Positions 17,949 to 25,919 of a stretch of 64,000 bases of DNA are shown in pieces. The stretch comes from Pseudomonadota bacterium (lineage in GTDB: Bacteria > Myxococcota > Myxococcia > Myxococcales > Myxococcaceae). Where the stretch lies: contig JAFAFL010000097.1 in the NCBI GenBank assembly GCA_023423535.1, forward strand, positions 1 through 64,000. The letters are read 5' to 3'. A program made the position numbers and the translations under genes. Every line of letters begins with the position of its first letter. Positions within the stretch are counted from its first letter, which is position 1. Below the pieces are notes generated by a model. That model did not search any database. It saw nothing but the letters and a program-made list of their open reading frames with translations, and was not told the DNA's origin.

Positions 17949-18620
17949 ATGTCGAAACGACGGCCGCTCACGCGGGAGCGGGTGCTGCAGACCGCAATGA
18001 AGATGGCGGACCGCAACGGGCTCGATGGGCTCAGCATGCGCGCGCTGGGGCAGGCGCTGGGCGTGGAGGCGATGAGCCTCTACAACCACGTCGCAAACAA
18101 GGACGACCTGCTCGACGGGCTGGTGGACCTGGTGTTCGCCGAGTTCGAGCTGCCGCTGGACGCGCCCCTCTGGCAGGAAGCGATGCTCGCGCGCGCCCGC
18201 TCCATCCGGGCGGTGCTGGCGAAGCACCCGTGGGCGCTCGGGCTGCTGGAGTCACGCGCGAACCCGGGGCCGGGAACGCTCACCCACCACGACGCGATGA
18301 TCGGCGTGCTCCGGCGCGCGGGCTTCACCGTGGCGGGGACCGCGCACGCGCTCGCCGCGCTCGACGCGTACATCTACGGCTTCGTCCTCACCGAGCAGCG
18401 GCTGCCCTTCGACACCGGCCCCGGCGCTGCGGAGATGGCCGAGCGCATGCTGCCGGCGCTGGCGGGGAGCCCGTACCCGCACTTCGTCGAGTTCGTCACC
18501 GAGCACGTGCTCCAGCCCGGCTACGACTACGGCGAGGAGTTCCTCTTCGGCCTGCAGCTATTGCTCGACGGGCTCGAGCGCCTGCGCCTGCGCGGGCTCG
18601 CGCCGGGGCGTACGGAATGA
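17949..18620 (+). CDS. TetR/AcrR-family transcriptional regulator
   Basis: This 223-residue repressor-type protein has an N-terminal helix-turn-helix (residues ~10-55), with SMRALGQALGVEAMSLYNHV as recognition region, followed by KDDLLDGLVDLVF typical of the family. The all-helical C-terminus resembles TetR-class ligand domains (PYPHFVEFVTEHVLQP). It is transcribed away from the MDR oxidoreductase, with two TTAC-N3-GTAA palindromes in between, so autoregulation and control of the neighbour are expected. The inducing ligand is unknown. Confidence 0.9.
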   Translation: MSKRRPLTRERVLQTAMKMADRNGLDGLSMRALGQALGVEAMSLYNHVANKDDLLDGLVDLVFAEFELPLDAPLWQEAMLARARSIRAVLAKHPWALGLLESRANPGPGTLTHHDAMIGVLRRAGFTVAGTAHALAALDAYIYGFVLTEQRLPFDTGPGAAEMAERMLPALAGSPYPHFVEFVTEHVLQPGYDYGEEFLFGLQLLLDGLERLRLRGLAPGRTE

Positions 18621-18647
18621 GACTGCGCGCCCGCATTCGACATTGGT

Positions 18648-18668
18648 CCCCAAAGGGGCTACAGCCCC
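18648..18668 (+). promoter_or_regulatory. Competing short hairpins in the cold-shock gene leader
   Basis: CCCC-AAA-GGGG (18648-18658) and GGGGC-TACA-GCCCC (18655-18668) share the same GGGG and cannot form together. They lie 65-85 bases before the csp start. Cold-shock mRNAs commonly have structured leaders that change fold with temperature; whether this one does is unknown. Confidence 0.3.
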
Positions 18669-18732
18669 CCAAGCCTCAGTCTCGAGGCGCGCGAGCGGCA
18701 GCAAATGGCCGCAGCAACTGAAAGAAGCGAAC

Positions 18733-18936
18733 ATGGCAAGCGGTACCGTGAAGTGGTTCAACGACGCGAAGGGTTTCGGGTTCATCACGCAGGACAACGG
18801 CGGACCCGACGTCTTCTGCCACCACAGCGTGATCCAGGGTGACGGGTTCCGGACCCTCGCCGAGGGTCAGAAGGTGGAGTTCGATACCACGAAGGGCCCG
18901 AAGGGCCTGCAGGCGCAGAACGTTCGCGCGGTCTAG
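18733..18936 (+). CDS. cspA: Cold-shock domain protein (CspA family)
   Basis: This 67-residue single-domain RNA/ssDNA-binding protein carries both nucleic-acid motifs: KWFNDAKGFGFI (RNP1, residues 7-18) and DVFCHHSVI (RNP2, 26-34). Length and the C-terminal KGLQAQNVRAV match the CspA family. Such proteins act as RNA chaperones or anti-terminators and may be cold- or growth-phase-induced. The ATG at 18733 follows a gaaagaag purine tract. It is a stand-alone gene with its own leader of about 110 bp and a strong terminator 27 bp after the stop. Position 28 has Cys where many homologues have Val or Ala. Confidence 0.95.
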   Translation: MASGTVKWFNDAKGFGFITQDNGGPDVFCHHSVIQGDGFRTLAEGQKVEFDTTKGPKGLQAQNVRAV

Positions 18937-18962
18937 GCGCAGCGCCAGCCCTTTCGAACACC

Positions 18963-18996
18963 GAGCCCGGCCTCGACGGAGGCCGGGCTCTTTTCG
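18963..18996 (+). terminator. Rho-independent terminator after cspA
   Basis: A 12-bp perfect stem (gagcccggcctc at 18963-18974 and its complement at 18979-18990) with loop gacg is followed by ttttcg. It ends the csp transcript. The convergent gene ends at 19018, so it may also serve that transcript from the other side. Confidence 0.9.
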
Positions 18997-19017
18997 TTTC
19001 CGCAGCTCGCGCGTCCG

Positions 19018-20337
19018 CTACACCGGCACCGCGGCCGGCAGCGGCGAGATGCCCGGCCTGCCGAAGCGCGTCCGCAGCACCGCGCCGAAGCCGCAGAAGG
19101 CGGAGGCGACGATCACCAGCGGCCCCAGCACCGGCACCTGCGCGACGACGAGGAGGATCACGAGCCCCAGCGCGAGCACCAGCGCCTGCGACTTCCGTCC
19201 GCGGAAGACCGGGATGCGCGCGCCGAGCTCCAGCGCCACCGCCGCGAAGCCCACGCCGACCGAGAGGAACGCGACCGGCCACAGCACCAGCAGCGCGATG
19301 GGGATGCCCACGATGGTGACGAGCAGCAGCACCGTCAGCGGCACCAGCGCCACCGTCGCCGCCAGCCCCACCGCAGCGGAGACTCCCGGCGCGCGGCGGA
19401 TCTGCTTCTGCACGACCTTCATCCGTTCCGGCGCCATCATGCTGGCCACGAAGCCGACGACGAAGAGCGTGGCGAACCAGGAGAGGAAGTTCGCGGCGCG
19501 GGTGCGGGTGTCCTCCACCTCCTCGCGCGCGTCCTCCCGACGATCGTCGCTGTCTTCACCGGCGTCCTCGGAGGACGGGGCGCTCGTCACGGCAGGCGGC
19601 GTGGGCGTGACCACCGAGGCCCCCGGCGCGGACTGCATGGCGGAGGGGGCAGGGGATTCGTCGGGCTCGACCATCCGCATGGAGCCGATGGTCCGCACCT
19701 GGCCGTCGATGCGCGCACCCCGATGCCGCAGCACCGAGCCGCCGAAGGTGTCCACGTTGCCTCCCACACGCGCGGTGGGCATGAGCTCGAGCTCGCCGCC
19801 GAAGACGGTGACGTTGCCGGTCACCCGCCCGTCGATCCGCGCCGAGCCGCCGTACACCACGACCTTCTCCACGCTCTCGTCCGCGGTCACGTGCAGCGAG
19901 CGCCCGAAGGTCACCCGCGCCGGTCCGGCCGTCCCATCCGCCGGCGCGGCCGCATCCGTCTGGTCCACCGCAGGGGCCGGAGTCGCAGCAGCAGCAGCGG
20001 CCTGCCCGCCACGCGCGCGCACCGTCCAGATCGAGCCCTGCTGGTCGAGCTCCAGGTCCCAGCCCTTCGCCAGCGTCCGCAGCGCCTCCTCCGCGGTCAC
20101 GTCCTTCAGGTGGAGCTCCGCCGGCGCATCGAGCGTTCCCTGCACCGCGAGGTTGAGACCGCCCTCGCGCGCGATGGCCCGAAGCAGCTCCGCCACCGTG
20201 CCGCGCTCGCTGAGGGAGATGCGCGCCTGACCCGACTGTTCCTGCACCGGCGGCGGCTCGTCTCCCTGAGCGCCCGCTGCGCCCGCCGCCGCGACGCTGA
20301 CGATCAGCGCGCCGGCCACCCACACTCCCGTCTTCAC
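19018..20337 (-). CDS. Membrane protein with STN and bactofilin-like domains, third gene of ECF sigma operon
   Basis: This 439-residue envelope protein has a signal peptide (residues 1-23, cleaved after AGAQ). An STN-like domain (~35-105; ISLSERGTVAELLRAIAREG) of the kind at the N-terminus of secretins and TonB receptors follows. Next is a beta-repetitive polymer-forming/bactofilin-like region (~150-225; GRVTGNVTVFGG and GGNVDTFGGSV), an acidic linker, and four or five hydrophobic helices (~285-425). GTG at 20337 overlaps the anti-sigma stop by four bases. Bactofilin-like stretches beside anti-sigma genes are frequent in myxobacteria. It is likely a structural or sensory target of the sigma factor. 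The combination of STN and membrane domain is unusual. Confidence 0.75.
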   Translation of the reverse strand: MKTGVWVAGALIVSVAAAGAAGAQGDEPPPVQEQSGQARISLSERGTVAELLRAIAREGGLNLAVQGTLDAPAELHLKDVTAEEALRTLAKGWDLELDQQGSIWTVRARGGQAAAAAATPAPAVDQTDAAAPADGTAGPARVTFGRSLHVTADESVEKVVVYGGSARIDGRVTGNVTVFGGELELMPTARVGGNVDTFGGSVLRHRGARIDGQVRTIGSMRMVEPDESPAPSAMQSAPGASVVTPTPPAVTSAPSSEDAGEDSDDRREDAREEVEDTRTRAANFLSWFATLFVVGFVASMMAPERMKVVQKQIRRAPGVSAAVGLAATVALVPLTVLLLVTIVGIPIALLVLWPVAFLSVGVGFAAVALELGARIPVFRGRKSQALVLALGLVILLVVAQVPVLGPLVIVASAFCGFGAVLRTRFGRPGISPLPAAVPV

Positions 20338-20834
20338 GCGCGCACCCTCCGCGACACCGGCGTCCAGAACCTGCGCGCCGCCACCGCGAGCACCATCAGC
20401 GTCACCGCCGCCGCGACCGTCACCGGCAGCGCAGCGGTCTCCCACACCACGAGGGCGGCCTCACCCGCGGCCTCGAAGAGCTCCCGCGCGCCCACCGCCC
20501 ACTCGGCAACGCGCTGGCCCCACGCGCCCGCGGTGGCCGCGTCCGAACCGACGAGCACCACCACGCCCGCGAGCGCGGCGGCGACGATGCCGGCAAAGGA
20601 GAGCCACTCGCGTCCGGCGGGGACCGGCTGGGCCTCCACGCGCGCCATCACCTGGTGCACGAAGTCCGGCGGCGGCAGCGGGTCCGACAGGCGGAGGAGG
20701 TCCTTCTCCAGCTGCCGGTGCTCCTCCACCAGGGCCGCGCACGCGTCACACTCCGCGAGGTGCGCGCGGGCCTCCGGCGCTTCCTCCGCGAGCCCCACGA
20801 ACAGCGCCTCCGCATCCGGACAGGGGCGGTTCAC
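20334..20834 (-). CDS. Zinc-finger anti-sigma factor
   Basis: This 166-residue protein is the likely cognate inhibitor of the sigma factor upstream. The N-terminal cytoplasmic part has the ZAS motif HLAECDACAALVEEH (H-x3-C-x2-C, residues ~24-38). Hydrophobic segments at ~80-100 (FAGIVAAALAGVVVLV) and ~130-155 (LPVTVAAAVTLMVLAVAA) indicate a membrane anchor. The start overlaps the sigma stop (ATGA), and the stop overlaps the next gene's GTG. In this class the anti-sigma holds the sigma factor at the membrane until a signal releases it. Confidence 0.88.
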   Translation of the reverse strand: MNRPCPDAEALFVGLAEEAPEARAHLAECDACAALVEEHRQLEKDLLRLSDPLPPPDFVHQVMARVEAQPVPAGREWLSFAGIVAAALAGVVVLVGSDAATAGAWGQRVAEWAVGARELFEAAGEAALVVWETAALPVTVAAAVTLMVLAVAARRFWTPVSRRVRA

Positions 20835-21493
20835 GCGGTCTTCTCCTCGCTCTGCTGCATGCGGTTGCGCAGCTTCTCACGCGCCCGGAACAGGCGCGCC
20901 ATGATGGTGCCGGGCGCCACGCCGAGCAGCCCGGCGATCTCCTTCGTGGTGCGCTTCTGCACGTAGTACAGCGCGAGCACCTCGCGGTCGTCCGCGGAGA
21001 GCGTGGCCATGGCCGTCTCCAGCGACAGGCGCTCCTGCCGCGCGATGGCGTCCTCCTCCTGGCTGCGCTCGCCGGAGGGGAGGACCTCGCGCAGGTCGTC
21101 CACGCTCTCCTGCGAGGTGCGGCCGCGGCGGCGCAGGATGTCCAGACAGAGGTTCCGCGCGATCGCCAGCACCCAGAGATCGAAGGGCCGGTTCTCGTCG
21201 TAGCGCGCGAGGTTCTGGTAGGCGCGCAGGAAGGTCTCCTGGGCCACCTCGGAGGCCTCGGCCTCGTTGGAGAGCAGGCGAAGGCAGAGTCCGTACACGG
21301 GCCGCTGCACGCTGCGCACGAGCGAGGCGAACGCGCGCCCGTCGCCCTTGCGCGCGGCGAGCACGTCCGCCTTCCACGGCGTCGAAGGGGCCTCGTCGGT
21401 CACGCCGAACGGCGACAGGGAGGAGAAGGGCAACAGCCTGGCGAGGAGCGCGGTCACTTCAGCCCATACGCACTGCCGCCCGCTCGATTGCAT
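20831..21493 (-). CDS. ECF-family RNA polymerase sigma factor
   Basis: A 220-residue sigma-70-family factor with region 2 (~55-125; AQETFLRAYQNLARYDENRP and LWVLAIARNLCLDILRRRGR) and region 4 (~155-210; LSADDREVLALYYVQKRTTKEI). A Gln/Glu-rich linker joins them, and there is no sigma-1.1 or region 3, so it is of the ECF type. The first ~40 residues are dispensable-looking, and internal start codons are possible. It heads an operon with a zinc-finger anti-sigma and an STN/bactofilin-like membrane protein, all overlapping by four bases, probably forming an envelope-response circuit. A gggggg run sits near the ATG. Confidence 0.9.
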   Translation of the reverse strand: MQSSGRQCVWAEVTALLARLLPFSSLSPFGVTDEAPSTPWKADVLAARKGDGRAFASLVRSVQRPVYGLCLRLLSNEAEASEVAQETFLRAYQNLARYDENRPFDLWVLAIARNLCLDILRRRGRTSQESVDDLREVLPSGERSQEEDAIARQERLSLETAMATLSADDREVLALYYVQKRTTKEIAGLLGVAPGTIMARLFRAREKLRNRMQQSEEKTA

Positions 21494-21529
21494 CGCCCCC
21501 CGCGGTCGCCCCTCCTTTCCAGCCGGACG

Positions 21530-23197
21530 CTACCGGCCGCGCTTGCCCGGACGCTTCGCTGCCGATTTCTTCTTTGAATTCGCACCCTTGCGGGCCGGCG
21601 CCTTCGCAGCCTGCTCGGTGCGCGCCTGGACGCGGTGCGCCTTCTTCCGCTTCTGCATCGCGCGGAAACCCTCGGCGGGGCCGACCTTCGGCTCGGGAGC
21701 GGCGGCGGGTGCGGGGCTCGCCTTCGGGGCCTTCGTCGGCGTTCTCGATGAGGCCTCGCGCGGCGGCGGACGGCGGCCGGGCCGCTCGACCTCGATGGTC
21801 ATCTCCGGCAGGTCGTCGCCCTCGTCGCGCGCACGGCCGCGGCCGCGATCACGAACGTCACGGGACGCCTCACGCGGTGCGCGCTCACGCTGCGGGGCCT
21901 GCACCTTCAACTCCGCCTCGGGCTTCGCGGGACGGCTCGGGCGCGACGGGCGGTCGTCCTCGTCACCCCACGGCTTGCTGTAGGGCTCGGTGCGGCCGGT
22001 GGGCTCCTCGTGCGTGTCGCCGAGCCAGGCGAAGTGGAAGAGCCGCTTCACCACCAGCGTGGCGTAGGAGCCGGGCGGCAGGGTGAAGGCGACGTTGAGC
22101 TTGTTGAAGCCGGCGTTGAGCTCGTCGCGCAGGGGCCGCCCGAGCACGAGCTTGTCCGGCCACACCAGCACCGGCCGCTCCTCGTGCTTGAAGAAGAGCA
22201 TCCGCGCCGCCTCTTCGATGCGCAGGTCCTCGAGCTTCAGCTTCTCCTTCCCGAGCACCCACTCCGCCGCCTCCTTCACCTTCGGATGCGTGAACTCGCT
22301 GTTCGCCGCGAGCAGCGGGAAGGTGAGGTGGCGCAGCTCCTTCAGCACGTCCGGAGACGCGTCGCGGTGGAAGAGCAGCGTCCCCGCCTGGTACGGCATG
22401 GGGAAGAGCTGCTCGCGCGGGAGCATGAGCTGAAGCAGGCGCCGCACGCCCTCGTTCCAGAGGTAGCTCTGGTAGGTGAAGAGCAGGAGCGCGCGGTAGT
22501 TCTTGTCGATCTGCAGGAACGCGTCGACGAAGTCCTTCGGCCGGTCCCGGAGCACCTTGAGGATCCGGTAGTACTTGTTGTTGCCGGGGAGGTAGGGGTT
22601 CTTGTCCCACTGCCCCCAGTTCTCCTTCCAGAAGCGCTTGATCTTGACGTCGTCGCTCCGGTCGAGCGGTGACGGCTGCGCCATGTAGTTGCGCAGCGCG
22701 GCCTCGAAGTCGCCCCGGATGAGGTCCTTGGCGATGAAGCCCTGGCCGTGCTTCAGCGAGCCGAAGCGCTGGCTGTCGAAGTAGTTCACCACGCCCAGCC
22801 GGCCCACCTCGGCGGTGGAGACGGTGAGCTGCCGCAGGTCGTCCGGCTGCAGCGCGCGCACGGTGACGCTGAAGCGGTTGGAGGTGGTGTTCGCCGCGCT
22901 GAGCGGCTTGTCCGTCCGCCCGAGGAGCCGAAGCCGCAGATCCGGCTCCTGCAATTCGATCACGCGGTCCGAATCCACCGCGATGATCTGCTCGGTGCGC
23001 CCCTGCTTGTCCTTGAGGCCGCAATACGAAATGGCGCCCGGCTTGAGGCCGAAGCGCTCGCGCACGCGCTCCACCGCGTCGAACGTCGAGAGCTTGCGCT
23101 TGTCCATGAGGTAGACGCGGTAGCGCCCGCTGTCCACACCGTCGAACCGCCAGGATTCGGTGACCCGGAAGTCGTCCGGCCGCTGCTTGATCTTCAC
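21530..23197 (-). CDS. truD: tRNA pseudouridine(13) synthase TruD with long basic C-terminal extension
   Basis: A 555-residue protein whose first ~400 residues match TruD, which makes pseudouridine 13 in certain tRNAs. The catalytic loop is SYCGLKDKQGRTEQ (Asp at about residue 62), and NYFDSQRFGSLKHGQGF is the second family motif. From ~405 on, the chain is Arg/Lys/Pro/Ala-rich and low-complexity, about 150 residues that ordinary TruD lacks, ending in KKKSAAKRPGKRGR. That tail is probably disordered and may bind RNA. The gene is followed 36 bp later by the ECF sigma operon start on the same strand. Confidence 0.92.
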   Translation of the reverse strand: MKIKQRPDDFRVTESWRFDGVDSGRYRVYLMDKRKLSTFDAVERVRERFGLKPGAISYCGLKDKQGRTEQIIAVDSDRVIELQEPDLRLRLLGRTDKPLSAANTTSNRFSVTVRALQPDDLRQLTVSTAEVGRLGVVNYFDSQRFGSLKHGQGFIAKDLIRGDFEAALRNYMAQPSPLDRSDDVKIKRFWKENWGQWDKNPYLPGNNKYYRILKVLRDRPKDFVDAFLQIDKNYRALLLFTYQSYLWNEGVRRLLQLMLPREQLFPMPYQAGTLLFHRDASPDVLKELRHLTFPLLAANSEFTHPKVKEAAEWVLGKEKLKLEDLRIEEAARMLFFKHEERPVLVWPDKLVLGRPLRDELNAGFNKLNVAFTLPPGSYATLVVKRLFHFAWLGDTHEEPTGRTEPYSKPWGDEDDRPSRPSRPAKPEAELKVQAPQRERAPREASRDVRDRGRGRARDEGDDLPEMTIEVERPGRRPPPREASSRTPTKAPKASPAPAAAPEPKVGPAEGFRAMQKRKKAHRVQARTEQAAKAPARKGANSKKKSAAKRPGKRGR

Positions 23198-23281
23198 GCC
23201 GCCCCTCTAGCAGGTCTTTTGATCGTCCGCGCCGCCAAAGGCGACGGAGGGAGGGGCCCCTTTTTCGGATACCGTCAGCGC

Positions 23282-24196
23282 ATGAGCCTCAGAGTCTCCT
23301 CCGCGGTCCTCCTGTGCGGCGCGCTGCTCGCCCTGCACACGGGCTGCGCCTCCACGCTGTCCACCTTCCAGACCGCGAAGCCGGCGAAGCGCGGACAGGT
23401 CCAGGTGACCGGCGGCGCGGGCATCTACCTGCCGCTCGGGCCGGTGGTGAAGGTCGTCGAGCAGGGGATCGAGCAGGGCCGCGCGCTCAACGAGTCGCGC
23501 AAGACCGGCGAGCCCTATGAGCTGAGCGAAGAGGACCAGCAGGAGCTGCTCACCGCCGGCATCGCGCTGGCGATCATGGCGCCCTGGCCCAACGGCATCA
23601 ACTACGAGCTCGGCGTGCGCACCGGCGTGCTGCAGGAGGACATGGATGTGGGCTTCCGCTACAGCATGAACGCGCTGCGGCTGGACACGAAGTACCGGTA
23701 CTTCAGCTACTCGCACAACGAGCACCTGCCCGAGCACAAGCGGATGAACGTGGACCTCGCCGCCAACGTGGGCGTGTCGAAGTACCTCTTCGCCAACCCC
23801 GCCTTCGAGGTGCTCGAGTACATCAAGCTCGACGACTTCTCGCGCTGGGACGTGGAGGCGGTGCCGCTCATCTACACCGTGGACTTCGGAGACATCTTCA
23901 AGCTCTACGGCGGCGCGAAGTACGTCTATTCGCGCACCTCCATGGACACCCGGCTGGTGAACTACTCGCAGCACGCGGCGAACATCATCGGGACCGACGT
24001 GGGGCTGCCGAGGGTGGTGCACGCGCACTTCTTCGGCGGCACCGCGGGCGTGAGCGCCGGCTACAAGTACGCGCACCTCATGCTGGAGGTGACCGGCGGC
24101 TACACCCACTGCAAGCCGTTCCTCTTCGGCCAGTACCGGCAGCTCGGCGGGGCCACGTTCTACCCGGCGCTCGGGCTGCGGCTGCAGTTCCCGTGA
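23282..24196 (+). CDS. Outer-membrane-type lipoprotein of unknown function
   Basis: A 304-residue predicted lipoprotein with signal peptide and lipobox (LALHTGC). The mature part reads as a small outer-membrane or periplasmic beta structure. There are alternating aromatic stretches such as YELGVRTGVLQEDMDVGFRY, TKYRYFSYSHNEH and FKLYGGAKYVYSRTS, and the chain ends with LGLRLQFP, a beta-barrel-like terminal Phe-containing strand. I recognise no named family. The ATG at 23282 comes directly after the TruD divergent gap (84 bp). The next gene (cyclase) begins 76 bp downstream on the same strand but with an apparent promoter-sized gap. Confidence 0.75.
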   Translation: MSLRVSSAVLLCGALLALHTGCASTLSTFQTAKPAKRGQVQVTGGAGIYLPLGPVVKVVEQGIEQGRALNESRKTGEPYELSEEDQQELLTAGIALAIMAPWPNGINYELGVRTGVLQEDMDVGFRYSMNALRLDTKYRYFSYSHNEHLPEHKRMNVDLAANVGVSKYLFANPAFEVLEYIKLDDFSRWDVEAVPLIYTVDFGDIFKLYGGAKYVYSRTSMDTRLVNYSQHAANIIGTDVGLPRVVHAHFFGGTAGVSAGYKYAHLMLEVTGGYTHCKPFLFGQYRQLGGATFYPALGLRLQFP

Positions 24197-24272
24197 GAGG
24201 AGGGCAGGCGGCCATTCAGCTTCTAGGTTCGACAAGGGGTGCGTGCTAGGTTTCCGCGCAGAAGACACCCGC

Positions 24273-25916
24273 ATGAATGCGCCCGCGCTCGCCGCCCCCA
24301 AAGGTGCCCGGCTCAGCATCAAGCTGCCGGACGGTACCCTCACCGAGTACCCGCTCGCGCCGGTGAAGACGACGCTGGGACGGCATCCGGAGAACAGCAT
24401 CCAGCTCACCGACCGCGAGGTCTCCAAGGAGCACGCGGTCATCGAGCGGATGGGCGCGGCCTGGGTGCTGCGCGATCTGGGCTCGTCCAACGGCACCTTC
24501 GTCAACGGCCGGCGCGTCCGCGAGCTGCGCCTGCAGGACGGCGACCTCATCGCGCTGGGGAACAACTGCAAGCTGTCGTTCTTCGGCGGCGAGGGCGCTC
24601 CGACCCAGCCGGCGCCGGGGCCTTCGGTCACCGTCGTGGCCTCCGCGCACAGCATCCCCGCGTTCGTCGCGCAGCTCGAGCAGCGCGAGCAGACGGAGTT
24701 CCTCCCGGCCGATCAGCTCCGCGACGTGGAGGCGATCCGGCAGGACTACGAGAAGCTGCGGATCGCGCACAAGTTCCACCAGCAGGTCGGCCTCGAGCGC
24801 GACGCGAAGAGCCTCGCGGAGAAGATCCTGCGGGTGGCCTTCGAGCTGCTGGCCGCCGAACACGGCGTGCTCTTCTTCACCGACGAGAAGACGGGCGCGC
24901 TGGAGCCGGTGGCGGTGCACCACCGCAAAGGGGCTGCCGAGGTCTCGGTCTCGGAGACGGTGCTAAAGCGCGTGTCGGAGACGCACCAGGCGGTGCTGAC
25001 GAAGGACGCGATCCTCGATGCGCGGTTCTCCTCGTCGGAGAGCATCGTGGCGCAGGGCATCCGCAGCGCCATGGCGGTGCCGCTGGTGGCAAAGGGGCAG
25101 CTGAAGGGCGTGCTCTTCCTCGACAGCCGCGAGCGAAGCAACGCGTTCAGCGAGAAGGATCTGAAGATCCTCTCCGGCATCGCCTCGCAGGCGGCGATCG
25201 CGCTGGAGAACGCGGAGCTGGCGCGGAAGATCGAGGATGAGGCCATCACCCGCGCCGAGCTGTCGCGCTTCCTCTCCAAGGCCGTGGCGGAGGCGGTGAT
25301 CAAAGGGGACGTGGAGCTGCTCCGGTCGGGACAGCAGGCGGAGGTGAGCGTCCTCTTCGCCGACATCCGCGGCTTCACCTCCATGGCCGAGACCGAGGAT
25401 CCGACCGAGACGGTCGCAATGCTCAACCGCTTCTTCACCGCGATGGCCGACGTGGTGTTCCGGCACGACGGGAACCTCGACAAGTTCATCGGCGACTGCG
25501 TGATGGCGGTGTGGGGTCCTCCGAGGCCGAACGCAGACGACTCGGCGCGCGCGGTGAGGGCGGCGCTGGAGATGCAGGGCGAGGTCCGGCGCATCAACGA
25601 GGCGCGGCTCGCGGAGGGCCTCAAGCCGATCGAGGTGGGCATCGGCGTGAACACCGGCACCGCGATCGTCGGGTTCATGGGCTCGGCCGAGCGCCACGAG
25701 TTCACCGCCATCGGCGACACGGTGAACGTCGCCGCCCGCCTGTGCGACATGGCCCGCGGAGGTCAGGTCGTCGTCACCGAGAACACCGTGCGACGCGCCG
25801 CCGCCGGCTTCCGGGTCCAGCCGCTTCCCACCTCCCAGGTGAAGGGGAAGGAGAAGGGCGTCAACGCGTTCCTCGTGCTCGGGTTCGAGGAGACGGCGAG
25901 CACCCGGAGCCGCTGA
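24273..25916 (+). CDS. FHA-GAF-adenylate/guanylate cyclase
   Basis: This 547-residue soluble signalling enzyme has three domains. An N-terminal FHA domain (~15-100; TLGRHPENSIQL, SSNGTFVNGRRV) binds phosphothreonine. A GAF domain (~150-320) follows, then a class III nucleotidyl cyclase domain (~355-525; VLFADIRGFTSMAE and FIGDCVMAVWG, the two metal-binding Asp loops, and GIGVNTGTAIVGFMGS). It makes cAMP or cGMP; substrate choice is not settled by eye. ATG at 24273 is chosen over an in-frame GTG at 24243. It lies 3 bp before a Ser/Thr kinase gene, so the kinase may phosphorylate an FHA partner and control cyclase output. Confidence 0.9.
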   Translation: MNAPALAAPKGARLSIKLPDGTLTEYPLAPVKTTLGRHPENSIQLTDREVSKEHAVIERMGAAWVLRDLGSSNGTFVNGRRVRELRLQDGDLIALGNNCKLSFFGGEGAPTQPAPGPSVTVVASAHSIPAFVAQLEQREQTEFLPADQLRDVEAIRQDYEKLRIAHKFHQQVGLERDAKSLAEKILRVAFELLAAEHGVLFFTDEKTGALEPVAVHHRKGAAEVSVSETVLKRVSETHQAVLTKDAILDARFSSSESIVAQGIRSAMAVPLVAKGQLKGVLFLDSRERSNAFSEKDLKILSGIASQAAIALENAELARKIEDEAITRAELSRFLSKAVAEAVIKGDVELLRSGQQAEVSVLFADIRGFTSMAETEDPTETVAMLNRFFTAMADVVFRHDGNLDKFIGDCVMAVWGPPRPNADDSARAVRAALEMQGEVRRINEARLAEGLKPIEVGIGVNTGTAIVGFMGSAERHEFTAIGDTVNVAARLCDMARGGQVVVTENTVRRAAAGFRVQPLPTSQVKGKEKGVNAFLVLGFEETASTRSR

Positions 25917-25919
25917 GGG

